Shown: positions 25,913 to 34,960 of the stretch, piece after piece
How positions within the stretch are numbered: position 1 is the first letter of the stretch
Layout: the number at the start of each line of letters is the position of its first letter
Source: Acidobacteriota bacterium
Lineage (GTDB): Bacteria; Acidobacteriota; Terriglobia; Acidiferrales; UBA7541
DNA length: 64,000 nt
Assembly: GCA_013289955.1 (NCBI GenBank)
Contig: JABCYZ010000007.1
Location: forward strand, 124,001-188,000
Direction of reading: 5' to 3'
Notes under the pieces: generated by a model
What the model saw: only the letters and a program-made list of their open reading frames with translations
Told to the model about the DNA's origin: nothing
The model's database searches: none
Position numbers and translations under genes: made by a program

Positions 25913-28132
25913 CTACTGGATCGGCGCCCATGTCTTGCATTCCGCTGCGCTGGCCGGGACGATGGGAGAAGCTCCCGTTCGATAGCGAATCACCGCGTCG
26001 GAGGCCGCACAGAAGCTTCGAACTCCGGTGTTGCTGTCAACAGGCGTGGCCATCGATAGATAGCCCTTGCACGGTTGTTGCCCGCAAGGCGTTGTTACGC
26101 GAAAACGGTATCCAGATTTTATACACCAAGCGTTTGCCGTGCAGCTGTCATTCGCCAATGTTGTGTCAAGAAAGCCCGCGTGGTCCGCCGATACGGACTT
26201 ACGATCGCGCGGATCGATCCCTAGCGTGGCCAGATCCGGCGCATAGCCTCTCTGGGGATACCTTGTCAGGTAGGCAGTCTCGGCGGTATTCACAGAGCGC
26301 AAGCTGCCGACCGCAGCCGCTTCATTTGCGGCAATCCTCGCACGCAGCAAGTTGGGAATCGCGATGGCCGCCACAATCAGGGCGGCTCCGGCATCCCATC
26401 CGCCGCCCTTGCTCGCCGCGCGGATGGCCGCTTCCTCTCCATAAAGGCAGATAAGCGTAGGCGGGGAGTCTTTCGAAAAGCGCGCAAAAAAGTCAGCCAT
26501 TTCCGGCGCGATTTGCCCCATGCTCACCGCCGCCAAACGGGCGGGGTCCTGGTAAAGCAATGCAGAGGCCTCCAAGGGACGGCCTGGTGGCAGGGCCGCC
26601 TGGAACTTCTGGGTCTTCGCGAGCGAACCGCCCGATGCATGCAAGCGAACCGCCTCGTCAACCGCTTCACGGTTTGCTGCCACAATGAGGTGGCCATCGA
26701 GAAAGGCGTATGCGATTTCACGCGTGGTTTTCCCTGAGGGAAGCGGGACGGTATAGTAGGTGACTCCGCCTTCCTCGGAATGCCCCGTTTCGGTATGCGT
26801 TGCCGCGAGCAGAGTGCTTACTGTTTGCTGTAAACGGCCGGCGTCGTTGACTTTGAGGATAACCTTCCACACCGGCTCCGGCGGAGTAACGCTGTCCAGC
26901 TCCAGGGTGATCTCCCCGGTGAGGTATTTGAGCAGATCGTCCTTCAAGCTGAGATTCAGCATTTTTTCAAACGCTGCCAGCGTCGCGAACGGGTTCTGGC
27001 TCGAAGCACTCTCGATCACTTTTAGATCGTCAAAAACCTGCGAGGGATTCGCGAGCACGAGCGTGCCGGCGACCATTGCTTTGGGCGAGACAAAATCCAG
27101 GCTGCTCAGCGGCCCTGTCTTGGCCAGCCAGGACGCCGGGCCCCGCCGCGGTGCGCTGAAACTCAATTCCGTTTGGCTGATTGTTTGGTTGGCTATCGGG
27201 CCAGCCACCCGCTTGTGATCCCAGACCAGGTAGTTCACATCGGCAAATCCGCTGCGCTGGAAATTCGCGTTTTGCCTGGCGCTTGGCGGAATTTGGTCCA
27301 GGATTTTGTGCAGATCAGCCGCCGCTACGACGGACACACCTCCTGAATACTCCTTTGTCACGCGCTGCCCAAACGGAGTCGAAGCAAACTCCCGGCTGCC
27401 TTGATCCAGCCGCAAACTGAGGCTGCGCAGCATGGCCATGTCGGACGATGCCACAACGTAATCAGGCCGCACCAGCACGTTGAGGATCTGTTCCGGCCCC
27501 CCTTGCTTCGTGCCGGCAAGTTCCGCCGGATCTAAAACGCGAATAGTAAGCGAGGATTTGCCGGGAATTTGCGCCAAGAGCTCCTGTAGGAATTTCTTCA
27601 GGCCTGGCTTGCGGACTTCCGCGACGAGAAGAAGCCGTGGCTCCGGACCCTCCATTGCGCCTGAGACCACAATTTCGTCTCCCAGATATTGCTGGAACTG
27701 ATAGAACTTTTCGAAAGCATCCTCGATCTTGGGCCCCGAACCAGCCAGGTCGCCGTGTCCCCACCAATCGCGTAGGACCGCGCTTTCTTGCAGCTCTTCC
27801 CGGAAAATCTTCAGCACCTGCTCCGTGACGTCTCCATAATTGGGGAAGGCCGCATAAGACACCGTGGATGCCGGCAGAAGAGGCAGGAGCCGGCTCTCTG
27901 TTCGCGGGGGCGGATACTGCACGTCATGCTTCAGCCGGCCGATCAGCTTGCTGAATTCGGGGAGCAATCCTGGGTACTTGTTGAGATCCTTCGTCCAGGG
28001 CAGTTCGGCTGACTGGCCCCCGGGCTTGGATTGAGAAAAACAAGGCGCAGCCAGGAGAAAGAGTGCGGCAAGGCTAGCCGCGCATTGGAAGGAAGACCGT
28101 CTCTTTTGCGGGAAAATCTGCACGAATCCCAT
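25913..28132 (-). CDS. Large exported protein with C-terminal type IV pilin-like domain
   Basis: 739 residues. A signal peptide (about 1-34) is followed by a long region (about 60-560) resembling DUF3352-type exported proteins, with duplicated alpha/beta units and a LLPASTVSYAAFPN start. The last 158 residues (from about 582) look like an acidobacterial type IV pilin or pseudopilin: the hydrophobic helix AALIVAAIAIPNLLRARIA, then ANEAAAVGSLRSVNTAE and a C-terminal beta part with Cys pairs. The prepilin peptidase site and N-terminal methylation signal are missing, because the segment is internal. The fused helix could still insert into the membrane or pack into a pilus-like assembly. Both parts are exported, so the fusion is topologically sensible. 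Confidence 0.72.
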   Translation of the reverse strand: MGFVQIFPQKRRSSFQCAASLAALFLLAAPCFSQSKPGGQSAELPWTKDLNKYPGLLPEFSKLIGRLKHDVQYPPPRTESRLLPLLPASTVSYAAFPNYGDVTEQVLKIFREELQESAVLRDWWGHGDLAGSGPKIEDAFEKFYQFQQYLGDEIVVSGAMEGPEPRLLLVAEVRKPGLKKFLQELLAQIPGKSSLTIRVLDPAELAGTKQGGPEQILNVLVRPDYVVASSDMAMLRSLSLRLDQGSREFASTPFGQRVTKEYSGGVSVVAAADLHKILDQIPPSARQNANFQRSGFADVNYLVWDHKRVAGPIANQTISQTELSFSAPRRGPASWLAKTGPLSSLDFVSPKAMVAGTLVLANPSQVFDDLKVIESASSQNPFATLAAFEKMLNLSLKDDLLKYLTGEITLELDSVTPPEPVWKVILKVNDAGRLQQTVSTLLAATHTETGHSEEGGVTYYTVPLPSGKTTREIAYAFLDGHLIVAANREAVDEAVRLHASGGSLAKTQKFQAALPPGRPLEASALLYQDPARLAAVSMGQIAPEMADFFARFSKDSPPTLICLYGEEAAIRAASKGGGWDAGAALIVAAIAIPNLLRARIAANEAAAVGSLRSVNTAETAYLTRYPQRGYAPDLATLGIDPRDRKSVSADHAGFLDTTLANDSCTANAWCIKSGYRFRVTTPCGQQPCKGYLSMATPVDSNTGVRSFCAASDAVIRYRTGASPIVPASAAECKTWAPIQ

Positions 28133-28363
28133 CTGTTTCTGCCTCCGTCGGGTGAGATTCAGGATAGGCTGCCAGCCCCGCCATTGCCATCAGAACACCG
28201 GGCGAAAGCTGAGATGGTGCCGCTTGAGTCACTGCTCTTTCGAGCACAGTCCACGGGGCGGGGTGAGGCGGCAACCGAAGCCGGGACCATTCATTCGCGG
28301 ATCTGAAACGTCCCGGGACAATGCGTGCTTGCAATTCAAAGCAGTTGGTGGGAGTTTACAACT

Positions 28364-29620
28364 ATGAAAACACAACTGAACCGCCGTAATTTTCTGCTCG
28401 GCGCAGAAGCGATCGTGGTGGCTGGCCTGCTGAACCGCGCCTACGCGCATGTCTCGCCCGAAGATGTGGCCGGCGATGAGGGCTACTGGAAGACCATCCG
28501 CAGTGCCTACGGCCACGATCCAAGCATCCTCAATCTCAATAATGGCGGCGTGGCACCAGCGCCGGCCGCGGTGCTGGAAGCCGAGATAGAAGCCATCCGT
28601 TATAGCAATCAGCTGCCGAGCTACCGCATGTGGCACGACCTGGAACCAAAGATCGAAGACGTGCGAAAACGCCTCGCCCGCATGTGGGGCGCCGATCCCG
28701 AATCCATCGCCATCACGCGAAACGCCAGCGAATCGCTGCAGATCGCGCAGTTTGGCATCGACCTCGCGCCCGGCGACGAAGTCCTGACCACCAGCCAGGA
28801 CTATCCGCGGATGATCACCACATGGCAACAGCGGGAACGCCGCGAAAAGATTGTGCTGAAGCAGATGGATTTCGCCGTTCCTGTAAATGACCCTGGCGAT
28901 TTGGTGCGGCTGTACGAGCAAGGCATCACGCCGCGCACGCGCGTCATCCATGTTTCGCAAGTGTGTTTCATGACGGGCCAGATCTTTCCCGTCCAGGAGA
29001 TCTGTAGACTGGCGCGCCGGCGCGGAATCACCAGCATCGTGGACGGAGCCCACGCCTTTGCGCAGGTGCCCTTCCGGTTCTCGGAGTTAGACTGCGATTT
29101 TTACGGCGCCAGCCTGCACAAATGGCTCTCGGCCCCCATCGGTACCGGCATGTTGTATGTGCGAAAAGACCGCATCGAAAAACACTGGGCGCTGATGGCC
29201 GCCCCGCCATCGATGGACAAAAATATCCGCAAGTTCGAGGAAATCGGAACTCACCCAGCGGCGATGCACAATGCCACTCTGCAAGCGCTGGAGTTTCACG
29301 AACAAATAGGCGACGAGCGGAAATTCGCGCGCTTCAGATATCTGAAGAATCGCTGGGCCGAAAGGTTGAGCAGGGTTCCCGGCGCCGAAATGCTGGTGAA
29401 ATTGGACGCCGACCAGTCAGGAGCGTTCGGCACCATTCACTTCGATACCATCGAACCAGGAAAGCTCGGCGAAGCGCTGATGAGCAAGTACAACATTTTC
29501 GTCACGCCTATCACTGGACCCGGCATCAGCGGAATTCGGGTCAGCGCCAATGTTTACACTTCAACGGCGGAGATCGATCAGTTTTGCGATGCCGTGGAAG
29601 CCATCGTCCCTCGCGCCTGA
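28364..29620 (+). CDS. Class V aminotransferase-fold PLP enzyme with Tat-type leader
   Basis: 418 residues. The N-terminus RRNFLLG, followed by a hydrophobic stretch ending in AYAH (about 6-27), fits a twin-arginine signal. The body is a class V aminotransferase fold like isopenicillin-N epimerase or cysteine desulfurase: NLNNGGVAPAP at the start, the VDGAHAFAQVP segment with the PLP-binding Asp, and ASLHKW with the PLP Lys. Tat export would suit a protein that folds with its cofactor in the cytoplasm. Related proteins act as epimerases or lyases on amino acids; the substrate is unknown. The ATG at 28364 has GGGAG about 10 bases upstream. It is divergent from the pilin-fusion gene. Confidence 0.85.
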   Translation: MKTQLNRRNFLLGAEAIVVAGLLNRAYAHVSPEDVAGDEGYWKTIRSAYGHDPSILNLNNGGVAPAPAAVLEAEIEAIRYSNQLPSYRMWHDLEPKIEDVRKRLARMWGADPESIAITRNASESLQIAQFGIDLAPGDEVLTTSQDYPRMITTWQQRERREKIVLKQMDFAVPVNDPGDLVRLYEQGITPRTRVIHVSQVCFMTGQIFPVQEICRLARRRGITSIVDGAHAFAQVPFRFSELDCDFYGASLHKWLSAPIGTGMLYVRKDRIEKHWALMAAPPSMDKNIRKFEEIGTHPAAMHNATLQALEFHEQIGDERKFARFRYLKNRWAERLSRVPGAEMLVKLDADQSGAFGTIHFDTIEPGKLGEALMSKYNIFVTPITGPGISGIRVSANVYTSTAEIDQFCDAVEAIVPRA

Positions 29621-29669
29621 AGCCGGGGCGAAGCCAAGCGATCGATCGGCAGAGGCTTCGCCGCTGGCT
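29621..29669. terminator. Inverted repeat between convergent genes, possible bidirectional terminator
   Basis: GGCGAAGCC (29627-29635) pairs with GGCTTCGCC (29654-29662), extended by AGCC/GGCT at the outer ends with a small internal loop. The loop is 18 bases. It lies exactly between the stop of the PLP enzyme gene and the 3' end of the DUF4230 gene. No T-run is present on either strand. Confidence 0.4.
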
Positions 29670-29692
29670 CGGCAAAGCGACTCCGGAAAAGA

Positions 29693-30427
29693 CTAACGAA
29701 TATCCACTTCGCGGAATCCGAAGCCCTTCAAGATGCTCGCAATCGTGCTTCGCGCGTTGTCGGCAGCGATCTTAAGGATGCCATCTTGTAGCGCGGCCTG
29801 CTGAAGCTGGCGCTCGGCTTCCTGGCGCACCTCGCTCTCGAGGTTCGGATCGGGGGAGGAGAACAGCCCGGTGTCGCGCGAATACACTCTCGTCTTCGCA
29901 TTGTCGATTCGTGTGCTCAAGACTTCCGCTGCGGGCAGGTGGATGGAAACTTTCTGCCCTTCTACCAGAACGTCGCCCGGGTGCAAATCCGCCAGATTGA
30001 TGCCTCCAACCACTTCGCCGTGCACTACGAGCAGCAGACGATCACCGGCAAGAAATTTCGGCAGGTAAGCATTGTCGTGCTCCCCCGAGATGATCTTATC
30101 CATCGTATAGCTCACGGTTTCCAGTCGTTGGAGCTGCTGAATTTGGTGAACCACGGTCGGCTGGTCCACACGGAACAGGGTTCGTCCTTCGCGCAGAAGG
30201 CCCATCAGGTGCAAGAGCCCGAGGCCGGTCGAGAACCACACCAGCACTCCCGCCAGAAGGACCGTGAGTACGGCGCCGGCAAGGGCTGCCAGAACCCAGG
30301 AATACATCCTCCGCGAGTTTCCTGGCGCTTCGCGAGGTGCTGGTTCGTTTCCCTGTGGCGTGCCGTCGAGCGTCATCTGTCTGCCTTCAACTTTAGCGTA
30401 GAACGGGCCAAAGCGGTTTGCTCGCAT
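29693..30427 (-). CDS. DUF4230 family membrane-anchored protein
   Basis: 244 residues. A cytoplasmic N-terminal tail (about 1-40) is followed by one membrane helix (about 42-66) and a DUF4230 domain (about 90-240), with the LVVHGEVVGGINLADL segment typical of the family. The domain ends in charged helices. The role of DUF4230 proteins is not known. The ATG at 30427 is the first start in frame. The small membrane protein gene is divergent, starting 98 bases away. Confidence 0.75.
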   Translation of the reverse strand: MRANRFGPFYAKVEGRQMTLDGTPQGNEPAPREAPGNSRRMYSWVLAALAGAVLTVLLAGVLVWFSTGLGLLHLMGLLREGRTLFRVDQPTVVHQIQQLQRLETVSYTMDKIISGEHDNAYLPKFLAGDRLLLVVHGEVVGGINLADLHPGDVLVEGQKVSIHLPAAEVLSTRIDNAKTRVYSRDTGLFSSPDPNLESEVRQEAERQLQQAALQDGILKIAADNARSTIASILKGFGFREVDIR

Positions 30428-30524
30428 TCCTTCTTGTAACTAAGCTCCTCGACTCACGACTTGCGGTTCGCCCGGAGCCGTGACAGGATAATTTTAGAAG
30501 GGTCTGAAGACCGCCATCGAGCCC

Positions 30525-30854
30525 ATGACAAATCCGGTCGATCCACCCGTCCTTTTGACATCCGCGGAGGTGCTGACTCCCGTTCAGCGTCCCTCGCGCA
30601 AACGGCATGCCGCTGCTTTCCTGGTCGCTGCGATCTCGGACTTTCTATCCTTCTGGACGGTGTTTGCGCCGCCCATGCAGTGGGCGATCGACCTGGTCAC
30701 AGCGTCACTCCTGTTTCTAATCCTCGGCCGCCGGTGGGCGCTTCTGCCGGGCTTGGTTGCAGAAGCCATCCCCGGAATGGGCGTCTTCCCGGTGTGGATT
30801 CTTGTGGTCCTCTCGCTCATCGTCTACGACGACATAAAAGCCCGGAAGCGCTAG
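30525..30854 (+). CDS. Small membrane protein of unknown function
   Basis: 109 residues. A polar, Pro-containing N-terminus (about 1-27) is followed by hydrophobic stretches at about 28-48, 52-66 and 71-101, so two or three membrane helices are likely. The C-terminus is short and basic (KARKR), which would place it inside. I recognise no family. It is divergent from the DUF4230 gene, and the next gene on the same strand starts 194 bases after its stop. Confidence 0.6.
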   Translation: MTNPVDPPVLLTSAEVLTPVQRPSRKRHAAAFLVAAISDFLSFWTVFAPPMQWAIDLVTASLLFLILGRRWALLPGLVAEAIPGMGVFPVWILVVLSLIVYDDIKARKR

Positions 30855-31048
30855 GTCGATCTCGGGAGTCGCCAGACTGTCTCTCGGGGCAATCCTCCTC
30901 TCCGCCCACTTGCCTACCCTGGCGGACAGGCTGGCCAAACTACGCGCCACTTGGCCTCTTTCGCGTCTCCTGTCCAGTTACTTGGGCACGTTGCGCTCCC
31001 TAGAGTGGGACCCTCACAGCCTGGAGACTGTCACGACCGGGGGCATCC

Positions 31049-31543
31049 ATGAAAAAGATGACATCCATTTTTCTGACTTCCGCAATGCTGCTGGGCTCCG
31101 TATTCGCGCACGCAAAAGACAAACACGCCACAATTCCTTCGAAAGTACTTTCCGCCAGAACGATCTACGTGGATAACCAAACGAATGACGCCGAGCTCCA
31201 GAATGACGCTCTCGTCGGCCTGAACAAATGGGGCCGCTTCGATATTGTGGACTCTCCGAAAAAAGCGGACCTTGTGCTGAGGCTTTTCGGCAGCAGCGTC
31301 GTGAAATTCGTTCCTGGCAGTGACCCCGCCGCCAGCTACAATGTAAAGCCTGTAAGCGCGAATCCCGCAGCAGGCGAAGAACTGGCCCCGCCGGGCTGCA
31401 CGCGGGTTACGGTGATCGAACCGAAGAGCGGAACTGCGTTGTGGACAGAAATAAGGAAAACGTCCAACGCGCAGGAAAAAAGCAGGCTGCTCGAAGGGCT
31501 TCACGACGCGGTCGATCAACAGGAAAAAAACCGCAACAAGTAG
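31049..31543 (+). CDS. Small exported protein of unknown function
   Basis: 164 residues with a signal peptide (about 1-22, ending FAHA). The mature part begins with an alpha/beta pattern (ARTIYVDNQTNDAELQND, then DIVDSPKKADLVLRL) and ends in a charged helix with GTALWTEIRK. This pattern is common in short exported acidobacterial proteins, where it may bind another envelope component, but no function is assigned. It is followed by the PilZ gene on the opposite strand, 61 bases away. Confidence 0.7.
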   Translation: MKKMTSIFLTSAMLLGSVFAHAKDKHATIPSKVLSARTIYVDNQTNDAELQNDALVGLNKWGRFDIVDSPKKADLVLRLFGSSVVKFVPGSDPAASYNVKPVSANPAAGEELAPPGCTRVTVIEPKSGTALWTEIRKTSNAQEKSRLLEGLHDAVDQQEKNRNK

Positions 31544-31604
31544 CGCCTAGAGCTGGAAGCGTAGTTTCTTGCAGAGAAAAAACGGAACCGTGGAAAGCGT
31601 TGCG

Positions 31605-31940
31605 TCAGCCGACGCGCTTTTCATTCCCTCTCGAGGCTTCATCGAGCCAGCGCTCCAGAACGGGCTGGTATTCCGCTTCGGTCTCGAGGAAGACCACGCC
31701 GGCCCCCATGTTGGCCTGCGCGTAGACGATCTTCGATTTGGCCTCGAAGAAGGCATCTCCTGCCGATATCTTCACCAGCACCAGCGTTCCCACCGGAAAC
31801 GGATTCATCATGTCCAGATAGCAGCCATAGAGGCTCAACTCGCTCACGCGCGTGGCGATGCGCACGTCTGACGCTTCCTCAATGAGCTCGGCACTGGCGA
31901 TAAACGTATATCTAGGTGTGCGACGGCGTTCAGAACCCAA
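31605..31940 (-). CDS. PilZ-domain protein
   Basis: 111 residues. The N-terminus ERRRTPRY matches the RxxxR c-di-GMP-binding motif of PilZ domains. The second motif, usually [DN]xSxxG, is less clear here, the nearest segment being SELSLYGCYLDM. A beta-barrel pattern follows (GTLVLVKISAGDAFFEAKSKIVY). Stand-alone PilZ proteins bind c-di-GMP and modulate motility, polysaccharide export or other targets. No cyclase or phosphodiesterase gene lies nearby. Confidence 0.78.
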   Translation of the reverse strand: MGSERRRTPRYTFIASAELIEEASDVRIATRVSELSLYGCYLDMMNPFPVGTLVLVKISAGDAFFEAKSKIVYAQANMGAGVVFLETEAEYQPVLERWLDEASRGNEKRVG

Positions 31941-32052
31941 TGAGCGGCCTCCGGTAAGATGCCCCTATCTAAGATGGTACGACGGATTCTGAGATTGTGG
32001 TTCCCCCGTCGCCCAAATCATAACTAGCGGAACTCAGATTCGCGTCCAAAGC

Positions 32053-32988
32053 CTAGTTTTGCCTGTCAAGCAATTCGACCGTCAGCAGAATTGTCCGCCC
32101 TACAATCTCGAGACTATGTTGCGACACCTTGTCCATGGTATCGGCGTTTGTGTGGTGGAATTCGCCCATGGCGTCAAGACCTGGTCCCATCCGGCCATAT
32201 CGAGCGTCGACCACATCCACGGCCGGGATGCCGACCTTTATAAACGACATGTGGTCGTCGATGATATCGGCGTCGTACTTGAAGAAGTATCCGCCGTACC
32301 CCAGCTGGTCGGCGGCTTCGGCAATGAAAACCTGCAGTGAACTGCTCGAACCCGTCTCGCGCGCCACGTTCAGATCTCTGTCGCCTATCATGTCGAGGAG
32401 AAACAATCCGCGAATGCGAGAAGCGCTTCCGTTTGCCGCCAGCTTCTCGGCTAGATGCCTGCTCCCGTATAGTCCGTCGTCGCCTTTGAAATTGTTGATG
32501 GCCTCTTCGAGGTCGGTCCACACCAGCCAGATCTGCATTCCCGTCTTCTGTTGAGCCAGTGCGTCAGCAAATGCCAGAAGAATTGCCGTGCTCGACGCTC
32601 CGTCGTTGGCGCCAATAAATCCCGGTTTGAAGAGAGTGTCGTAATGACCGGCAAGGATAAAGATGCGTTGTTTGGGGTCGGTGGTCACGTTGAACTTGCC
32701 GATGATGTTGTGCACGGGGATCCGGCCACGGGGCGTGGTGGCTAGGAAGTCATCGGTTTCCATCTCTGCGCCATCCCTTTCTAGAACCCGACCTATCAAA
32801 TCCTCCGTTTTCTTGTGGCCAGGAGATCCCGGCCAGCGCTCCCCAAAACCGGCAATCTCGGCGGTATAGGCATAGGCCTGGCGCGAATGGAAAGCGTCGT
32901 GCAGCGAGAGGGAAGGAACGGGCGTCGCCGCCAACAGCGCACCAACCATCACTGAAATCTGAACGTATCCGGCAAAACTCTGCATCTC
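32053..32988 (-). CDS. Exported M28-family zinc peptidase
   Basis: About 311 residues from the ATG at 32988, giving a signal-like hydrophobic stretch (about 6-26) ending in SLSLHDA. A TTG at 33054 would add 22 residues; no ribosome binding site decides. The M28 metal motifs are present: AGHYDT, GANDGASSTA with the bridging Asp, TDLEEA with the catalytic Glu, LLDMIGD and FHHTNADT. M28 enzymes are aminopeptidases or glutaminyl cyclases; the substrate is not known. Its promoter region faces the MetX-like gene, which is divergent. Confidence 0.83.
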   Translation of the reverse strand, partial: EMQSFAGYVQISVMVGALLAATPVPSLSLHDAFHSRQAYAYTAEIAGFGERWPGSPGHKKTEDLIGRVLERDGAEMETDDFLATTPRGRIPVHNIIGKFNVTTDPKQRIFILAGHYDTLFKPGFIGANDGASSTAILLAFADALAQQKTGMQIWLVWTDLEEAINNFKGDDGLYGSRHLAEKLAANGSASRIRGLFLLDMIGDRDLNVARETGSSSSLQVFIAEAADQLGYGGYFFKYDADIIDDHMSFIKVGIPAVDVVDARYGRMGPGLDAMGEFHHTNADTMDKVSQHSLEIVGRTILLTVELLDRQN

Positions 32989-33271
32989 CGCGTAAAGTAC
33001 AGCAACAAACGCAAGAGCACAACGAACATCGTACGGCTGAGGCAGCCGGGTCAAGCGGGAGCGCTATTTCCTCCTAAGCCGGAAAAATCAAAAACTGGCC
33101 GCCGCCCAAAGTTGCCAATGCTGTTGGAAATTTACGAGGGTGATAGGATACCTGCCTCTGGAAACGGCAATGCGCACGCAGGAGTCGCTGCTGAGCTGGA
33201 ATCTCCCCGATGCCTGTCCGAACTGGATGGGCTTCAAAGGAAATCACAAGAGAAAGCGGGTGATTTTCGAA

Positions 33272-34384
33272 ATGAAAAAACTGATCCTGTTGCTGCTGAT
33301 TTCACAAACGCTCTTGGCTGCTGGACTGGCTGCGCAAGAGACAGCCGGGAGCAAGGCGGACAAAGGCGAACGCCGCGAGTTTCTAATCGCGAATTTCAAG
33401 ACGGAGACGGGCGTCGTCTTGCCGCAGGCGCGCGTGGTGTACGGAACATACGGAAAGCTTAACGCGGCCAGGGACAACGTGGTGCTGCTTCCATCGCACT
33501 ACATGGCAGACTTTCACGGCTATGAATGGCTGATTGGAGCGGACAAGGCGCTCGACCCCTCGAAGCTGTTTCTTGTGGCGACGGAATTGTTTGGAAACGG
33601 GAATTCCTCCTCTCCGAGCAACACCCCCGAACCTTTTCACGGTCCTCGATTCCCCGTGACGACCATCCGGGACAATGTGGAAGCCGTCCACCGGCTGCTG
33701 ACAGAGGAGCTCAAGATCACGCACTTGCGCGCGATCATCGGTTTCTCGATGGGGGCGCAGCAGGCGTTTCAGTGGGCTGTGAGTTATCCGACGTTTGCGG
33801 ACCGCATCGTGGCTACTTCCGGAACCGCGAAGACTTACGGACACGGAATCGTGCGGTTGGAAAGCGAGATTACGGCGCTAACGACGGATCCGGTGTTCGC
33901 GAACGGCGATTACAAGGAACAGCCCAAGAAAGGCATTGAGGCGTTTGCCATTGTGTGGACGGCGTGGCTGTTTTCGCAGGAGTGGTGGCGCAAGGAATTA
34001 TGGCGGGAGGGAGCAAAGCCGGGCACCACTTTTGAGAGCTTCGTGAACGACCTGAAAACGAATTTCATTCCGGGCGCCGACGCCAATAACCTGATTCTGC
34101 AGATGCACACCTGGGAGATGCACAACGTGGGGACGACGCCGGGATTTGGCGCGGATGTAGAGAAAGCGCTGGGGTCCATCAAGGTTCCCTTCCTGTACAT
34201 GCCTTCGGAAACGGATCTGTATTTTCCGCTCACCGACGCGAAGTACGAGGCGGGCTTCATGAAAACCGTGACGCTGAAGCCCATTCCGTCCTTGTGGGGG
34301 CACCCGGCGGGTGCAGCCGCCGACCCCGCCGACGCAAAATTCCTGAACGAAACAATCGGCAAGTTTCTTGTGGCTGGCAATTAG
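33272..34384 (+). CDS. Exported MetX-like alpha/beta hydrolase
   Basis: 370 residues with a signal peptide (about 1-22, ending LAA). The body is an alpha/beta hydrolase of the homoserine O-acetyltransferase type: nucleophile elbow GFSMGA, Asp in SETDLYFP and His in WGHPAG. MetX proper is a cytoplasmic enzyme of methionine synthesis, so the leader marks this as a different, envelope-located hydrolase or acyltransferase. The ATG at 33272 is chosen because upstream in-frame sequence (from 33140) is not leader-like. The DUF4440 gene follows 24 bases after the stop, so both are likely cotranscribed. Confidence 0.82.
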   Translation: MKKLILLLLISQTLLAAGLAAQETAGSKADKGERREFLIANFKTETGVVLPQARVVYGTYGKLNAARDNVVLLPSHYMADFHGYEWLIGADKALDPSKLFLVATELFGNGNSSSPSNTPEPFHGPRFPVTTIRDNVEAVHRLLTEELKITHLRAIIGFSMGAQQAFQWAVSYPTFADRIVATSGTAKTYGHGIVRLESEITALTTDPVFANGDYKEQPKKGIEAFAIVWTAWLFSQEWWRKELWREGAKPGTTFESFVNDLKTNFIPGADANNLILQMHTWEMHNVGTTPGFGADVEKALGSIKVPFLYMPSETDLYFPLTDAKYEAGFMKTVTLKPIPSLWGHPAGAAADPADAKFLNETIGKFLVAGN

Positions 34385-34408
34385 CTGGGCATTGAGGGAG
34401 GAGATTCC

Positions 34409-34921
34409 ATGAAGAACACTTCAGTCTTGTTTGTCGCGGCGCTCGCAGTTTTCCTGGCTGTTCTCGTGGGACATTTCAAGAGCTCCGTTGTTGCTGCGCG
34501 CCAGGTCGAATCGCGTGATTCGAAGGCAATTGAAGAGTCGCTGAAGCAACAAATCGTGGCGAAAGAGCGTGAGGGGCTGGACGCTCTCAAGACGGGCAAC
34601 GTGGGGATCTTTGCGGATCTGACAGCGGAAGAGGCCGTATTCGTGGACGCGGCTGGCCTTGCGACAAAAGCTGAGGTCCTCAGGAATGTCGCGGGATTTT
34701 CGCTGACAGACTACTCCATGGAAGGTGTGAGGTTCGTGCCGCTATCAGCCGAGTCTGGTCTCATCTCCTACAAGATTCACGAGAAGGGCGTTTCCCACGG
34801 CCACGAATTTGCCGTGCAGGCCTACATTTCCTCGATCTGGGCAGAACGCGCAGGCAAGTGGGTCTGCTTCTTCAGCCAGGAGACAGCAGCACGTATGCCC
34901 CCGAAACAGCCGAACGGATGA
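34409..34921 (+). CDS. Exported DUF4440/NTF2-like protein
   Basis: 170 residues with a signal anchor (about 6-30). The mature part fits a SnoaL/NTF2-like cone (DUF4440): ALKTGNVGIFADLTAEEAVFVDAAG, then a beta sheet ending AGKWVCFFSQ. Such domains bind small ligands or act as isomerase-like enzymes; no function is known here. A strong ribosome binding site (GGGAGGAG) lies 5 bases upstream. It follows the MetX-like hydrolase closely and converges with the permease gene. Confidence 0.78.
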   Translation: MKNTSVLFVAALAVFLAVLVGHFKSSVVAARQVESRDSKAIEESLKQQIVAKEREGLDALKTGNVGIFADLTAEEAVFVDAAGLATKAEVLRNVAGFSLTDYSMEGVRFVPLSAESGLISYKIHEKGVSHGHEFAVQAYISSIWAERAGKWVCFFSQETAARMPPKQPNG

Positions 34922-34960
34922 AAGAGCGTCCGGGCCGGGTTCCGCGCGCTCTCTGGGCGT

